DNA of 5,834 nt from Bacilli bacterium (GTDB lineage Bacteria > Bacillota_I > Bacilli_A > RF39 > UBA660). Shown piece after piece: positions 1 through 5,802 of the stretch; positions within the stretch are counted from its first letter, which is position 1; each line of letters opens with the position of its first letter. The position numbers and the translations under genes were made by a program. The stretch is from assembly GCA_016295795.1 (NCBI GenBank), contig JAEDKN010000045.1, positions 1-5,834 on the forward strand. The letters are read 5' to 3'. Below the pieces are notes generated by a model. It ran no database searches and was not told the origin of the DNA. It saw only the letters and a list, made by a program, of their open reading frames with translations.

Positions 1-11
1 CTTATATTATC

Positions 12-41
12 ATTATAACCCTTAAACAAAGTAATTTTCAA
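12..41 (-). promoter_or_regulatory. Sigma-A-type promoter for a gene beyond the left edge
   Basis: Read on the minus strand, TTGAAA (41..36) is followed by an 18-nt spacer and a perfect TATAAT (17..12), with a start expected near position 5. It lies just past the trmR terminator, so it most likely begins a new transcription unit leaving the window. No start codon or ribosome binding site for that gene is visible here. In AT-rich DNA such matches arise by chance, but both hexamers and the position after a terminator support it. Confidence 0.55.
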
Positions 42-81
42 CTATAATTTGTTAACTTTTTCGAAACTTTACAAAATTTGG

Positions 82-120
82 TGAGAAAAAAAACAGATTA
101 TTATATAATCTGCCTTCTCA
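82..120 (-). terminator. Intrinsic terminator after trmR
   Basis: On the minus strand the arm CAGATTAT (112..105), a 3-nt loop and the arm ATAATCTG (101..94) form a perfect 8-bp stem. It is followed directly by eight T (93..86). An outer pair, TGAGAA (120..115) with TTCTCA (87..82), could add 6 bp but would compete with the U-tract. It starts 22 nt past the trmR stop codon, so it closes the ireB-trmR operon. On the plus strand the outer stem is followed by TTTT, so weak activity in the other direction is possible. Confidence 0.85.
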
Positions 121-142
121 TTTTATAAATTTATATTTTAAA

Positions 143-721
143 CTAATCTTTTAGTTTAGAAACAGAGATTCCATCTCCTAGCTCTAAGAATTCAGTTTGA
201 TATTTTTTATTTTCTTTTAAAAATTCTACATACTTTCTTATTTTTCTTACTAAACCTCTAATATTTCTACTTTCTATATCTTCTAAATTCATATCAACAT
301 ATCCATGAAATTTTAGATTATCAGTTATGATATAGCCACCACTTTTTAGATTTTTCTCAAAATTTTCAAAAAACTCTATGTTTTTTCCTTTTGCAGCATC
401 TATAAATATCAAATCAAATTTAGAATTCAATTTAACATTTAGTGCATCATTAAATATTAAATCCACTCTATCTTCTAATTTAGCTTGTTTAATATTTTTT
501 ACAGCTTCTAAATATCTTTCTTGATCTCTTTCAATTGAAGTTACCTTAATATCTTTTGATACACTTGCCATCCTAATTGCTGAATAACCAACTGCCGTTC
601 CAATTTCTAAGATATCTTTTATTTTATTTTCCTTTATAAAACTAATTAAAAATTCGATACCCTCATCTTTCATAATTGGAACTTTATTATTAAGTGCAGA
701 TTTTTTTATTTCTTCTATCAT
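143..721 (-). CDS. trmR: tRNA 5-hydroxyuridine-34 O-methyltransferase (TrmR/YrrM family)
   Basis: A class I SAM-dependent O-methyltransferase of about 192 aa. In B. subtilis TrmR (YrrM) methylates 5-hydroxyuridine at tRNA wobble position 34 to 5-methoxyuridine; the role here is by family and position. Seen: the glycine-rich SAM motif I LEIGTAVGY (38-46), the acidic IERD (63-66) after strand 2, FIDAAKG (106-112) and ITDN (132-135). Asp108, Asp134 and Asn135 are the expected metal ligands. I chose the ATG at 721, which makes a TAATG overlap with the mltG stop and implies termination-reinitiation. A GTG at 733 would add four residues, but its AGGA-like site lies only about 2 nt away, too close. 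No strong Shine-Dalgarno precedes either start. It is the last gene of the operon and ends with TAG 22 nt before the terminator. Confidence 0.88.
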   Translation of the reverse strand: MIEEIKKSALNNKVPIMKDEGIEFLISFIKENKIKDILEIGTAVGYSAIRMASVSKDIKVTSIERDQERYLEAVKNIKQAKLEDRVDLIFNDALNVKLNSKFDLIFIDAAKGKNIEFFENFEKNLKSGGYIITDNLKFHGYVDMNLEDIESRNIRGLVRKIRKYVEFLKENKKYQTEFLELGDGISVSKLKD

Positions 722-1794
722 TATCTTAACCACTTTCCTGCTTCTTTTAATTCTTTTTGTTTCTTTTGATGTTCTTGATAAGTCTTAAAAAAATAAGTGT
801 TTCCTTCATTATCAGATAAAAAATATAAATAATCAGTTTTTACTGGATTTAATATAACTTTAATTGCATCTTCGCTTACAGATGAAATAGCTCCAACAGG
901 GAGAGTTTTTATTTGGTATGTATTATAATTATTTTTAGCATTAATCATTTCGCTAGTGGCGATACCAACTTCAGTAAAATCTACTCCCATTCCATAGTAT
1001 GCAGAAGCACAACTTCCTAGCGCGATTCCTTTTTCTAATCTATTAAAAAACACTGATGCAATATTATTAAAATCTTTTGTTTTACCTTCTTTTTCTACCA
1101 AAGAAGCTAGAGTTATAATTTCATGTATACTATATTTACTTTTTTTAATATCGGACTTATATTTAGTTAACACAATATCCATTTTATTTAACATTTTTTC
1201 AAATATTTCTTCTATTGTTACATCTTTACCAGAAAAAATATAAGTATCTGGAAATAAATAACCTTCCAATTTATAATAGATTTTACTATTTTTTATACTT
1301 GTATCTAGAAACCAATACTTTTGGATTAAAGAATCTAGATATTTACTATCATTAACCTTTTTTAAAACATCATCATAAGAATTATTAGTATTTTTACTAA
1401 TCAATGTTGCGATTTCCCTAATATTATTTCCTTCTTTAAATGTTATTGCTATCTCGTTGGGATTATATCCTTTTCCACTACTTATTGTTTTAACTATTTC
1501 TTTAGCAGACATTGACCTATTTAATTTATAAGTAGAAGCTTGTAGATTAGTTACATTATTTAGTTTTAAATATACCATGAAAACTTTATCATTACGAATT
1601 AATCCTGCATTCTCTAATTTTTTAGCAATATCTTTAGTTGAAGTACCAGATTCGATTGTTATTATAACATCTGTCTTACTAGATTTATCTATCGCAGTAA
1701 GTTCATATTTATAAAAACTAATTCCTAATATCACAACTATAACAATTGTTAAAACAATACCTATTACAACTTTCCAAATCCTTTTTAGTCTCAT
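721..1794 (-). CDS. mltG: Endolytic murein transglycosylase MltG (YceG/YrrL family)
   Basis: A 357-aa membrane-anchored lytic transglycosylase that cuts nascent glycan strands outside the membrane and is thought to set strand length. Seen: a basic N-terminus (MRLKR), one membrane helix (about 8-27), a LysM-like region (about 42-108), then the YceG catalytic domain. That domain holds EGYLFPDTY (178-186) and ASLVEKEG (230-237), where Glu234 aligns with the catalytic Glu of E. coli MltG. It also has VFFNRL (248-253), a YNTY block (290-293) and LYFL (323-326). Length is normal for the family. Two usually conserved blocks differ: LGSCASAYYG (259-268) stands where LQxDPTVxYg is common, and LPVGAISSVS (298-307) where a GLPPGxIxxPG-like block is common. 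The ATG is preceded by AGGAG with a 6-nt spacer. It starts 26 nt after the DUF1292 stop, behind a hairpin, and its own stop overlaps the trmR start by one base. Confidence 0.92.
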   Translation of the reverse strand: MRLKRIWKVVIGIVLTIVIVVILGISFYKYELTAIDKSSKTDVIITIESGTSTKDIAKKLENAGLIRNDKVFMVYLKLNNVTNLQASTYKLNRSMSAKEIVKTISSGKGYNPNEIAITFKEGNNIREIATLISKNTNNSYDDVLKKVNDSKYLDSLIQKYWFLDTSIKNSKIYYKLEGYLFPDTYIFSGKDVTIEEIFEKMLNKMDIVLTKYKSDIKKSKYSIHEIITLASLVEKEGKTKDFNNIASVFFNRLEKGIALGSCASAYYGMGVDFTEVGIATSEMINAKNNYNTYQIKTLPVGAISSVSEDAIKVILNPVKTDYLYFLSDNEGNTYFFKTYQEHQKKQKELKEAGKWLR

Positions 1795-1809
1795 AAACTT
1801 CTCCTAATA

Positions 1810-1835
1810 AATAACGAGCTTTATTGCTCGTTATT
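1810..1835 (-). promoter_or_regulatory. Perfect hairpin over the DUF1292 stop codon, ahead of mltG
   Basis: On the minus strand AATAACGAGC (1835..1826), a 6-nt loop AATAAA (1825..1820) and GCTCGTTATT (1819..1810) form a perfect 10-bp stem. The last four sense codons of the DUF1292 gene lie in the first arm and at its edge, and the TAA stop lies in the loop. The second arm ends 4 nt before the mltG AGGAG. What follows is only TATT, not a long T run, so as a terminator it would be weak or partial. It could lower mltG transcript levels, tie mltG translation to ribosomes finishing the upstream gene, or stabilise a processed 3' end. The structure is seen; the function is inferred. Confidence 0.5.
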
Positions 1836-2117
1836 ATCACTTTCATTAGATTTCTTATTTATTTCCTCTTGTAATGTATTAAGTATTGTTTCTATTATTT
1901 TCCATTCTTGTTCAGTTTCAATTGGCTCTAATTTTAGGTTTTCCATTTTAGGATCGTAAATAGAAGCATAAACTTGAGTATTTCCATCATCATCCTTAGA
2001 ATTATCAGTATATACAATATAACTCTTCTTAGTTTCATCAGAATCAAATGTAAATAAAATATCGCAAGTTATCTCTACACCTTGATCATTAACAACTTTA
2101 AAAGTATTATTTTCCAT
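1821..2117 (-). CDS. DUF1292 family protein (YrzB-like)
   Basis: A small acidic soluble protein of 98 aa with no signal peptide or membrane segment. It matches the DUF1292/UPF0473 family by its beta-rich core (FKVVNDQGVEITCDILFTF, residues 6-24) and the later YIVYTD and VYASIYDP stretches. It also matches by position: in B. subtilis yrzB lies between yrrK (ruvX) and yrrL (mltG). The C-terminal 20 residues are highly polar (N, E, K, S, D) and probably disordered. The family's function is not known. The ATG follows the ruvX stop by 2 nt and has a strong AAAGGAG with an 8-nt spacer inside the end of ruvX. The stop codon sits in the loop of a perfect hairpin. Confidence 0.85.
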   Translation of the reverse strand: MENNTFKVVNDQGVEITCDILFTFDSDETKKSYIVYTDNSKDDDGNTQVYASIYDPKMENLKLEPIETEQEWKIIETILNTLQEEINKKSNESDNNEQ

Positions 2118-2119
2118 TA

Positions 2120-2539
2120 TTATCTCTCCTTTATCATATCTAGATATGACTGTAAAATTATTGTCGCAGCCATGCTATCTATTACCTTTTTTCTCTTTTT
2201 TCTGCTTGTATCATTTGATATAAGTAAATCCGTTGCTTGCTTAGTAGTTAGTCTTTCGTCTACTAAATTTACTTTTATCCCTATTTTGGACTCAAGAGCA
2301 TCTTTAAATCTGTAAGAGAGCTCTCCTTTAGGACCTATTGTATTGTTCATATTTTTAGGAAGTCCTAAAACTATCTCATCAATTTTTTTGTCTTCTACTA
2401 TATTTTTTACTTCAAAAACAAGTTTATCATATTCTTCATTATGTCTTATGATACCAAGACTAGTAGCTATTATTCCATTAGGATCTGATATTGAAAGCCC
2501 TAGTGTCCTACTGCCTAAATCAAGACCTAAATATCTCAT
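2120..2539 (-). CDS. ruvX: RuvX/YqgF family RNase H-like nuclease
   Basis: A 139-aa cytoplasmic protein with the RNase H-like fold of YqgF/RuvX. Family members are linked to 5'-end maturation of pre-16S rRNA, and some cut Holliday-junction-like DNA; which applies here cannot be read from sequence. Seen: LGLDLGSRTLGLSISD (4-19) with Asp7 as first metal ligand, VLGLPKNMN (57-65), DERLTT (94-99) with Glu95, and a C-terminal helix VIDSMAATIILQSYLD (119-134) with Asp121. All expected acidic residues are present and the length is typical. The ATG overlaps the ireB stop as TAATG, with AGAGG just upstream inside ireB, so the two are translationally coupled. Confidence 0.93.
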   Translation of the reverse strand: MRYLGLDLGSRTLGLSISDPNGIIATSLGIIRHNEEYDKLVFEVKNIVEDKKIDEIVLGLPKNMNNTIGPKGELSYRFKDALESKIGIKVNLVDERLTTKQATDLLISNDTSRKKRKKVIDSMAATIILQSYLDMIKER

Positions 2540-2790
2540 TATATCCTCTTAATATATTCACGAAGTATAACTTCTAAGATTTTATTTCTTTCAATTTTAG
2601 TAATCTTATTACGTGCTTCTTTATGAGATGAGATATATCCAGGATCACCACTCATTATATATCCAACAAGTTGATTTATTGGATTATAACCTCTCTCTTC
2701 TAGAGCTTCATATACATCTCTTATTACATCTTTTACTATTTCTTCTTCGAATGTTTCTATCGAATAAGCATGCGTTTCACTTATTTCCAT
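2539..2790 (-). CDS. ireB: IreB family regulatory phosphoprotein (DUF965/UPF0297, YrzL)
   Basis: An 83-aa soluble protein. In Enterococcus faecalis IreB is a substrate of the PASTA Ser/Thr kinase IreK and lowers cephalosporin resistance; most other homologues are unstudied. Seen: the family core YEALEERGYNPINQLVGYIM (27-46), then SGDPGYI (47-53) and SHKEARN (55-61). These are its most conserved stretches, and the length is typical. The short N-terminal tail has Ser4, Thr6 and Thr13. Thr6 lies where the conserved phosphorylated threonines of the family are found, which is an inference from position. The ATG has AAGGTGG 8 nt upstream, and a promoter with an extended -10 lies in the 74-nt gap before it. 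It is first in the ireB-ruvX-DUF1292-mltG-trmR unit. In many Firmicutes alaS precedes this gene; here it is a rhomboid gene. Confidence 0.93.
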   Translation of the reverse strand: MEISETHAYSIETFEEEIVKDVIRDVYEALEERGYNPINQLVGYIMSGDPGYISSHKEARNKITKIERNKILEVILREYIKRI

Positions 2791-2827
2791 TCTTTATTCC
2801 ACCTTTATTTTTCATTACTACTATTTC

Positions 2828-2856
2828 ATTTTATCATCAATTCAGAAAGTTATCAA
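2828..2856 (-). promoter_or_regulatory. Sigma-A-type promoter of the ireB operon, extended -10
   Basis: On the minus strand TTGATA (2856..2851), a 17-nt spacer and TAAAAT (2833..2828) fit the sigma-A consensus. A TG at 2836..2835, one base before the -10, makes it an extended -10. Initiation is expected near 2821, giving a leader of about 30 nt that carries the ireB ribosome binding site AAGGTGG (2805..2799). It implies the ireB group can be transcribed independently of the rhomboid gene. Confidence 0.65.
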
Positions 2857-2864
2857 TATTTTTA

Positions 2865-4010
2865 TTAAGCAATAACTTTAAATGCCAACAATAACATAAA
2901 AACAACAAACATCAATGAGGCTACCAATCCATTTATCATTTCAAATTTTGAACTTTTATATTTAACTCCAACCGCAATAGTTATTAAAAATCCTCCAATT
3001 AATCCACCTATATGTGCAAAATTATCTATTTGTCCATTTGATAGGAATCCTATTACTAAATTCACAATGATAAGAGGAATTATTTGACTTCTAATAACAC
3101 TTCCTAAATATACTCTATGATGATATCCAAAATACAATAAAGATCCCATAAGACCAAAAATTGCTCCACTTGCACCAACAGATAATCCCGCTTTATTAAG
3201 GGTTATAGATAACAAGCTTCCAGTCAAAGCACTAAAAAGATAAATTATTAGATATTTAACTTTTCCCATGAATGATTCAACTTGACTACCAATAATAAAC
3301 AAAGCATAACAATTAAATAATAGGTGAAAAATATTAGCGTGTAGAAAAGCTCCTGTTAATAACCTATAAAATTCATGATTCTCAATTATAGAAGGACCAT
3401 ATGTTGCGAATTTAAGTACATAATAATCAAATTTACCACTCAAAAGCATAAATAGATATATAAAAATATTGATAAATATTAATATATTAGTTACAATTGG
3501 CTTTTTTGGAGAAAAAACATCTTCTGCCTCTATTTGATCATGCTTGTTCTTTTTATTTATATCCGATGTAATCTTTAAAAATAACTGCATTCCTTCTTCA
3601 CTAAATTTAAGTTTTTTTGTAATATCTGGGAAATGTTCGGTAACAAAGTTGTATTTTTTTATATCTTTTTCATCATTTAAATAAATACAATCATAATTTT
3701 TATAATTATCTAAAGTAAGACCTTCATTTATATCTGTAAATATTGTTAGAACGTTTATATTAAAGGTTAATGTTTTTCTCTTTATCTTTTTTACAACATG
3801 TTTTGTTTTAAACAAATCATATTCAAACTGTTCTTCATTATGAATATGATTAGACACTATTCTTACTATTTTATAATCAGAATCCATATTTTCAAGCCAA
3901 ATTTCATTTTCTGCGCCTTGTAAAATTATTGGATTATAGTTTTTCTGTGTAATAAAATAATGAAGTAATTTCATTACTATAATATTCTTATCATCAATTG
4001 TATTGTCCAT
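2865..4010 (-). CDS. gluP: Rhomboid family intramembrane serine protease (GluP-like)
   Basis: A 381-aa polytopic membrane protease that cleaves transmembrane segments of other proteins. Residues 1-170 form a soluble cytoplasmic domain resembling the N-terminal domain of B. subtilis GluP/YqgP (for example ENEIWLE, 34-40). Seven membrane segments follow at about 173-191, 214-240, 250-271, 277-296, 307-323, 331-349 and 357-379. The active site is complete: Ser281 in GASGAIFG (279-286) and His333 in AHIGG (332-336). The family HxxxN is His229/Asn233. Unlike B. subtilis GluP, it ends after the last helix with no TPR domain. GluP has been linked to quality control of the MgtE magnesium transporter and to glucose export; the substrate here is unknown. 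I chose the ATG at 4010, with AGAGGTGA 6 nt upstream; a TTG at 4013 is closer to that site and less likely. It has its own promoter and seems to be a single-gene unit or the tail of the lspA group. Confidence 0.92.
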   Translation of the reverse strand: MDNTIDDKNIIVMKLLHYFITQKNYNPIILQGAENEIWLENMDSDYKIVRIVSNHIHNEEQFEYDLFKTKHVVKKIKRKTLTFNINVLTIFTDINEGLTLDNYKNYDCIYLNDEKDIKKYNFVTEHFPDITKKLKFSEEGMQLFLKITSDINKKNKHDQIEAEDVFSPKKPIVTNILIFINIFIYLFMLLSGKFDYYVLKFATYGPSIIENHEFYRLLTGAFLHANIFHLLFNCYALFIIGSQVESFMGKVKYLIIYLFSALTGSLLSITLNKAGLSVGASGAIFGLMGSLLYFGYHHRVYLGSVIRSQIIPLIIVNLVIGFLSNGQIDNFAHIGGLIGGFLITIAVGVKYKSSKFEMINGLVASLMFVVFMLLLAFKVIA

Positions 4011-4016
4011 CAAACT

Positions 4017-4024
4017 TCACCTCT
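4017..4024 (-). promoter_or_regulatory. Ribosome binding site deciding the rhomboid start
   Basis: AGAGGTGA on the minus strand lies 6 nt before the ATG at 4010 and only 3 nt before the in-frame TTG at 4013. The spacing and the better codon favour the ATG. Confidence 0.7.
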
Positions 4025-4033
4025 TGTACCTGT

Positions 4034-4067
4034 ATTATATAATATTTTTATAAATAAATAAAGTCAA
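4034..4067 (-). promoter_or_regulatory. Sigma-A-type promoter of the rhomboid gene
   Basis: On the minus strand TTGACT (4067..4062) is followed after 17 nt by TATTAT (4044..4039). A perfect TATAAT (4039..4034) overlaps this by one base and could serve with TTTATT as a weaker -35. Either choice starts RNA about 20-30 nt before the ATG, ahead of the ribosome binding site. It lies in the 79-nt gap after the XRE gene, which shows no clear terminator, so read-through from the lspA unit is also possible. Confidence 0.65.
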
Positions 4068-4089
4068 TTATTTTGTCACTATCCACAGG

Positions 4090-4422
4090 TTATTTTTGAG
4101 TAAATTTATTGTTTATCTTTTTCATTACTTTTGAAGGTTCTCCTAATTCTTCTTCCCTTTTTGACATATAATATATAAGTATCTCCATCAAAAGTTCTTT
4201 ATAATCATAATTATTAATATCTTGGTCATTACTTATTTCTAATATTTTATAAACAGGAATATTAAACTCTGAAGAATACCCTTCTAAAACTTCAGGTGTA
4301 ATCTTTCTAGTTCCATTTTCTATCTGAGAAATATATGGCTGGGTATAATGTAATTTTAAAGAAAGTTCTCTATTACCTACTCTATTAATCATTCTTATTG
4401 CTTTTATAGTGTCCTTTAACAT
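4090..4422 (-). CDS. XRE family (Cro/CI-type) helix-turn-helix transcriptional regulator
   Basis: A 110-aa protein with one N-terminal Cro/CI DNA-binding domain (about 3-62). The helix-turn-helix runs through NRELSLKLHYTQPYISQIEN (17-36), followed by GTRKITPEVLEGYSSEFNIP (37-56), the usual remaining helices. The C-terminal 45 residues are charged and helical with no recognised sensor domain; they include an LLMEILIYYM stretch that could mediate dimerisation. I chose the ATG at 4422 because AAAGGAG lies 8 nt upstream. An ATG at 4449 would add nine residues and overlap rluD by 8 nt but has no ribosome binding site. It begins 19 nt after rluD, so it is probably cotranscribed with lspA-rluD. The rhomboid gene and its promoter come next, which makes that promoter a plausible but untested target. 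The targets are unknown. Confidence 0.85.
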   Translation of the reverse strand: MLKDTIKAIRMINRVGNRELSLKLHYTQPYISQIENGTRKITPEVLEGYSSEFNIPVYKILEISNDQDINNYDYKELLMEILIYYMSKREEELGEPSKVMKKINNKFTQK

Positions 4423-4430
4423 AACATATT

Positions 4431-4437
4431 CTCCTTT
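4431..4437 (-). promoter_or_regulatory. Ribosome binding site deciding the XRE gene start
   Basis: AAAGGAG on the minus strand lies 8 nt before the ATG at 4422, an ideal spacing. The longer in-frame ATG at 4449 is upstream of this site and has only a poor A-rich stretch before it. The shorter protein is therefore preferred. Confidence 0.75.
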
Positions 4438-4441
4438 AAAA

Positions 4442-5329
4442 TCATTCATTTTCTAAATTTTCTAACATATCTTTAAACTCTTTTGGAAGGTCAACTTCAA
4501 AATATAGTTCTTGATTAGTTATAGGATGAGTAAATCTAATACTTTTAGAATGTAAATATTGTCCAAATTCCGTTACATTTGTTTTTTTACCATAAATAGG
4601 ATCTCCAACAACAGGATGATTTATATAATTAAAATGAACTCTTATTTGATGGGTTCTTCCAGTTTCCAATTTACATTCAACTAACGTTTTGTCTTTATAT
4701 CTTTTTAACACTTTAAAATGAGTTATTGAATCTTTGCTATTTTTATCTGTTACGCACATCTTTTGTCTGTTATTAGGATCTCTTCCAATAGGTGCATCGA
4801 TAGTTCCTGTATCATGGTTTATTACACCGTGAACCAAAGAAATATAAATTCTTTCTACCTCTTTATTTTTTATCATTTCTGATAATTTCTCGTGAGTTTT
4901 TTCATCTTTTGCAACTAGCATAAGTCCGCTAGTATCCTTATCTATTCTATGAACTATACCCGGTCTATCTGAATCCATATTGGAAAGTTTAAATTTAGTT
5001 GCCAGAGCATTTACAAGTGTATCTGTATAATGGCCAGGAGCAGGATGAACTACAAGCCCACTTTGTTTATTTATAACAAGTAAATATTCATCCTCATATA
5101 CAACATCAACATCAATGTCACTAGATTTTATATTACTATCAATATTCTGTCTTTCTGTTATGGAAATCTCATCATCTATATTAAGAATGTAACTACTATT
5201 TACAGTTTTTCCATTTACACAAACAAGTCCTTCTTTTATATCTTTTTGAATCTTGCTACGGGATCTATCTAGAGAATTTGCCAAATATTGATCAAGCCTT
5301 ATATTTTCTTCATTAACTTTTATTTTCAT
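4442..5329 (-). CDS. rluD: RluA/RluD family 23S rRNA pseudouridine synthase
   Basis: A 295-aa RNA-modifying enzyme that converts specific uridines to pseudouridine. The domain order is that of RluD: an N-terminal S4 RNA-binding domain (about 10-57, with LDRSRSKIQKDIKEGLVCVN, 20-39), a linker, then the catalytic domain (about 75-290). Seen: HRIDKDTSG (127-135), in which Asp130 is the catalytic aspartate, VINKQSGLVVHP (85-96), and GRTHQIRVH (224-232). Length is typical. RluD modifies helix 69 of 23S rRNA in E. coli; the exact site here is inferred from family, and a RluA-family paralogue of other specificity is possible. The ATG has AGAGGTGAT 4 nt upstream inside lspA, and the gene overlaps lspA by 17 nt. 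This lspA-rluD pairing is common in Firmicutes. It ends with TGA. Confidence 0.92.
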   Translation of the reverse strand: MKIKVNEENIRLDQYLANSLDRSRSKIQKDIKEGLVCVNGKTVNSSYILNIDDEISITERQNIDSNIKSSDIDVDVVYEDEYLLVINKQSGLVVHPAPGHYTDTLVNALATKFKLSNMDSDRPGIVHRIDKDTSGLMLVAKDEKTHEKLSEMIKNKEVERIYISLVHGVINHDTGTIDAPIGRDPNNRQKMCVTDKNSKDSITHFKVLKRYKDKTLVECKLETGRTHQIRVHFNYINHPVVGDPIYGKKTNVTEFGQYLHSKSIRFTHPITNQELYFEVDLPKEFKDMLENLENE

Positions 5330-5786
5330 TTATATCACCTCTTAAATAAGATATAACCATTATTATAACACTAACAACTATCATTATATCGGCAATGTTA
5401 AACACAGGAAAATCATACCCAAATATGTAAAAATCTAGAAAATCTATTACAAATCCACGTAAAATTCTATCTATAAAATTTCCTGTTATACCACCAAGTA
5501 ATAATCCATAAGATAAAATATCTAATTTAGTTAGATTTTCTTCTTTAAATATAAATCTTATAATTATAAATAAAGCAATCAAAGTTATTAATACTAAAAA
5601 CACAGTATTTCCATCTAATATTCCCCATGCAGCGCCTTTATTTTGTACATAGGTTACATTAAAAAAATTATTGATAATAGGATTTTTTTTATATAGCGTA
5701 AGATTACTAGCTATATATAATTTTGATATCTGATCTAATACAATTCCAAAAATAGCTATAATAATTATAGATAATTTCTTCTTCAT
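5313..5786 (-). CDS. lspA: Lipoprotein signal peptidase (signal peptidase II)
   Basis: A 157-aa integral membrane aspartyl protease that removes the signal peptide from prolipoproteins after lipid addition. Four membrane helices are visible at about 5-25, 60-80, 88-105 and 131-148. Family motifs: VLDQISK (16-22), YVQNKGAAWG (46-55), GGITGNFIDR (98-107), GFVIDF (111-116) and PVFNIAD (127-133). Asp115 and Asp133 match the catalytic pair, and Asn103, Arg107 and Asn130 the other conserved polar residues. Length is typical. I chose the ATG at 5786: it gives a classical MKKK start before the first helix and has GGTGAT 4 nt upstream. A TTG at 5831 would add 15 hydrophobic residues and lies at the very -35 of the promoter candidate. 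It is the first gene of the lspA-rluD-XRE unit as far as the window shows. Confidence 0.94.
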   Translation of the reverse strand: MKKKLSIIIIAIFGIVLDQISKLYIASNLTLYKKNPIINNFFNVTYVQNKGAAWGILDGNTVFLVLITLIALFIIIRFIFKEENLTKLDILSYGLLLGGITGNFIDRILRGFVIDFLDFYIFGYDFPVFNIADIMIVVSVIIMVISYLRGDINENKS

Positions 5787-5790
5787 GCTT

Positions 5791-5796
5791 ATCACC
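5791..5796 (-). promoter_or_regulatory. Ribosome binding site deciding the lspA start
   Basis: GGTGAT on the minus strand matches the 3' half of the full Shine-Dalgarno AGGAGGTGAT and lies 4 nt before the ATG at 5786, the correct register. rluD uses the same arrangement (AGAGGTGAT, 4 nt). Confidence 0.65.
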
Positions 5797-5802
5797 AACA
5801 AT

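Noticed and set aside
1810..1835. The hairpin before mltG as a full operon-ending terminator
   Set aside because: It lacks a T run after the stem, and mltG and trmR downstream have no separate promoter that I can see. A partial or regulatory role fits better.
2082..2315. Plus-strand open frame of 77 codons opposite ruvX and the DUF1292 start
   Set aside because: It lies antisense to two well-recognised genes, has no family match that I recognise, and its hydrophobic composition is what the reverse of this AT-rich coding DNA gives.
2343..2552. Plus-strand open frame of 69 codons opposite ruvX
   Set aside because: It is the antisense shadow of ruvX, whose motifs are complete.
2613..2894. Plus-strand open frame of 93 codons opposite ireB and the rhomboid end
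   Set aside because: It is antisense to the highly conserved ireB coding sequence and spans a promoter region; the Leu/His-rich product is unlike any real protein I know.
4079..4087. DnaA-box-like CTATCCACA in the gap between the XRE and rhomboid genes
   Set aside because: It has one mismatch to TTATCCACA, stands alone with no cluster of boxes, and no dnaA, dnaN or AT-rich unwinding element pattern is nearby. A chance match is most likely.
4442..4449. Alternative genetic code (TGA as tryptophan), considered because of the low GC
   Set aside because: TGA ends rluD at the expected family length, tryptophans are encoded by TGG where I checked, and no gene needs TGA read-through. If TGA were read there, rluD would gain only two codons before TAA, so this single site is not decisive alone.
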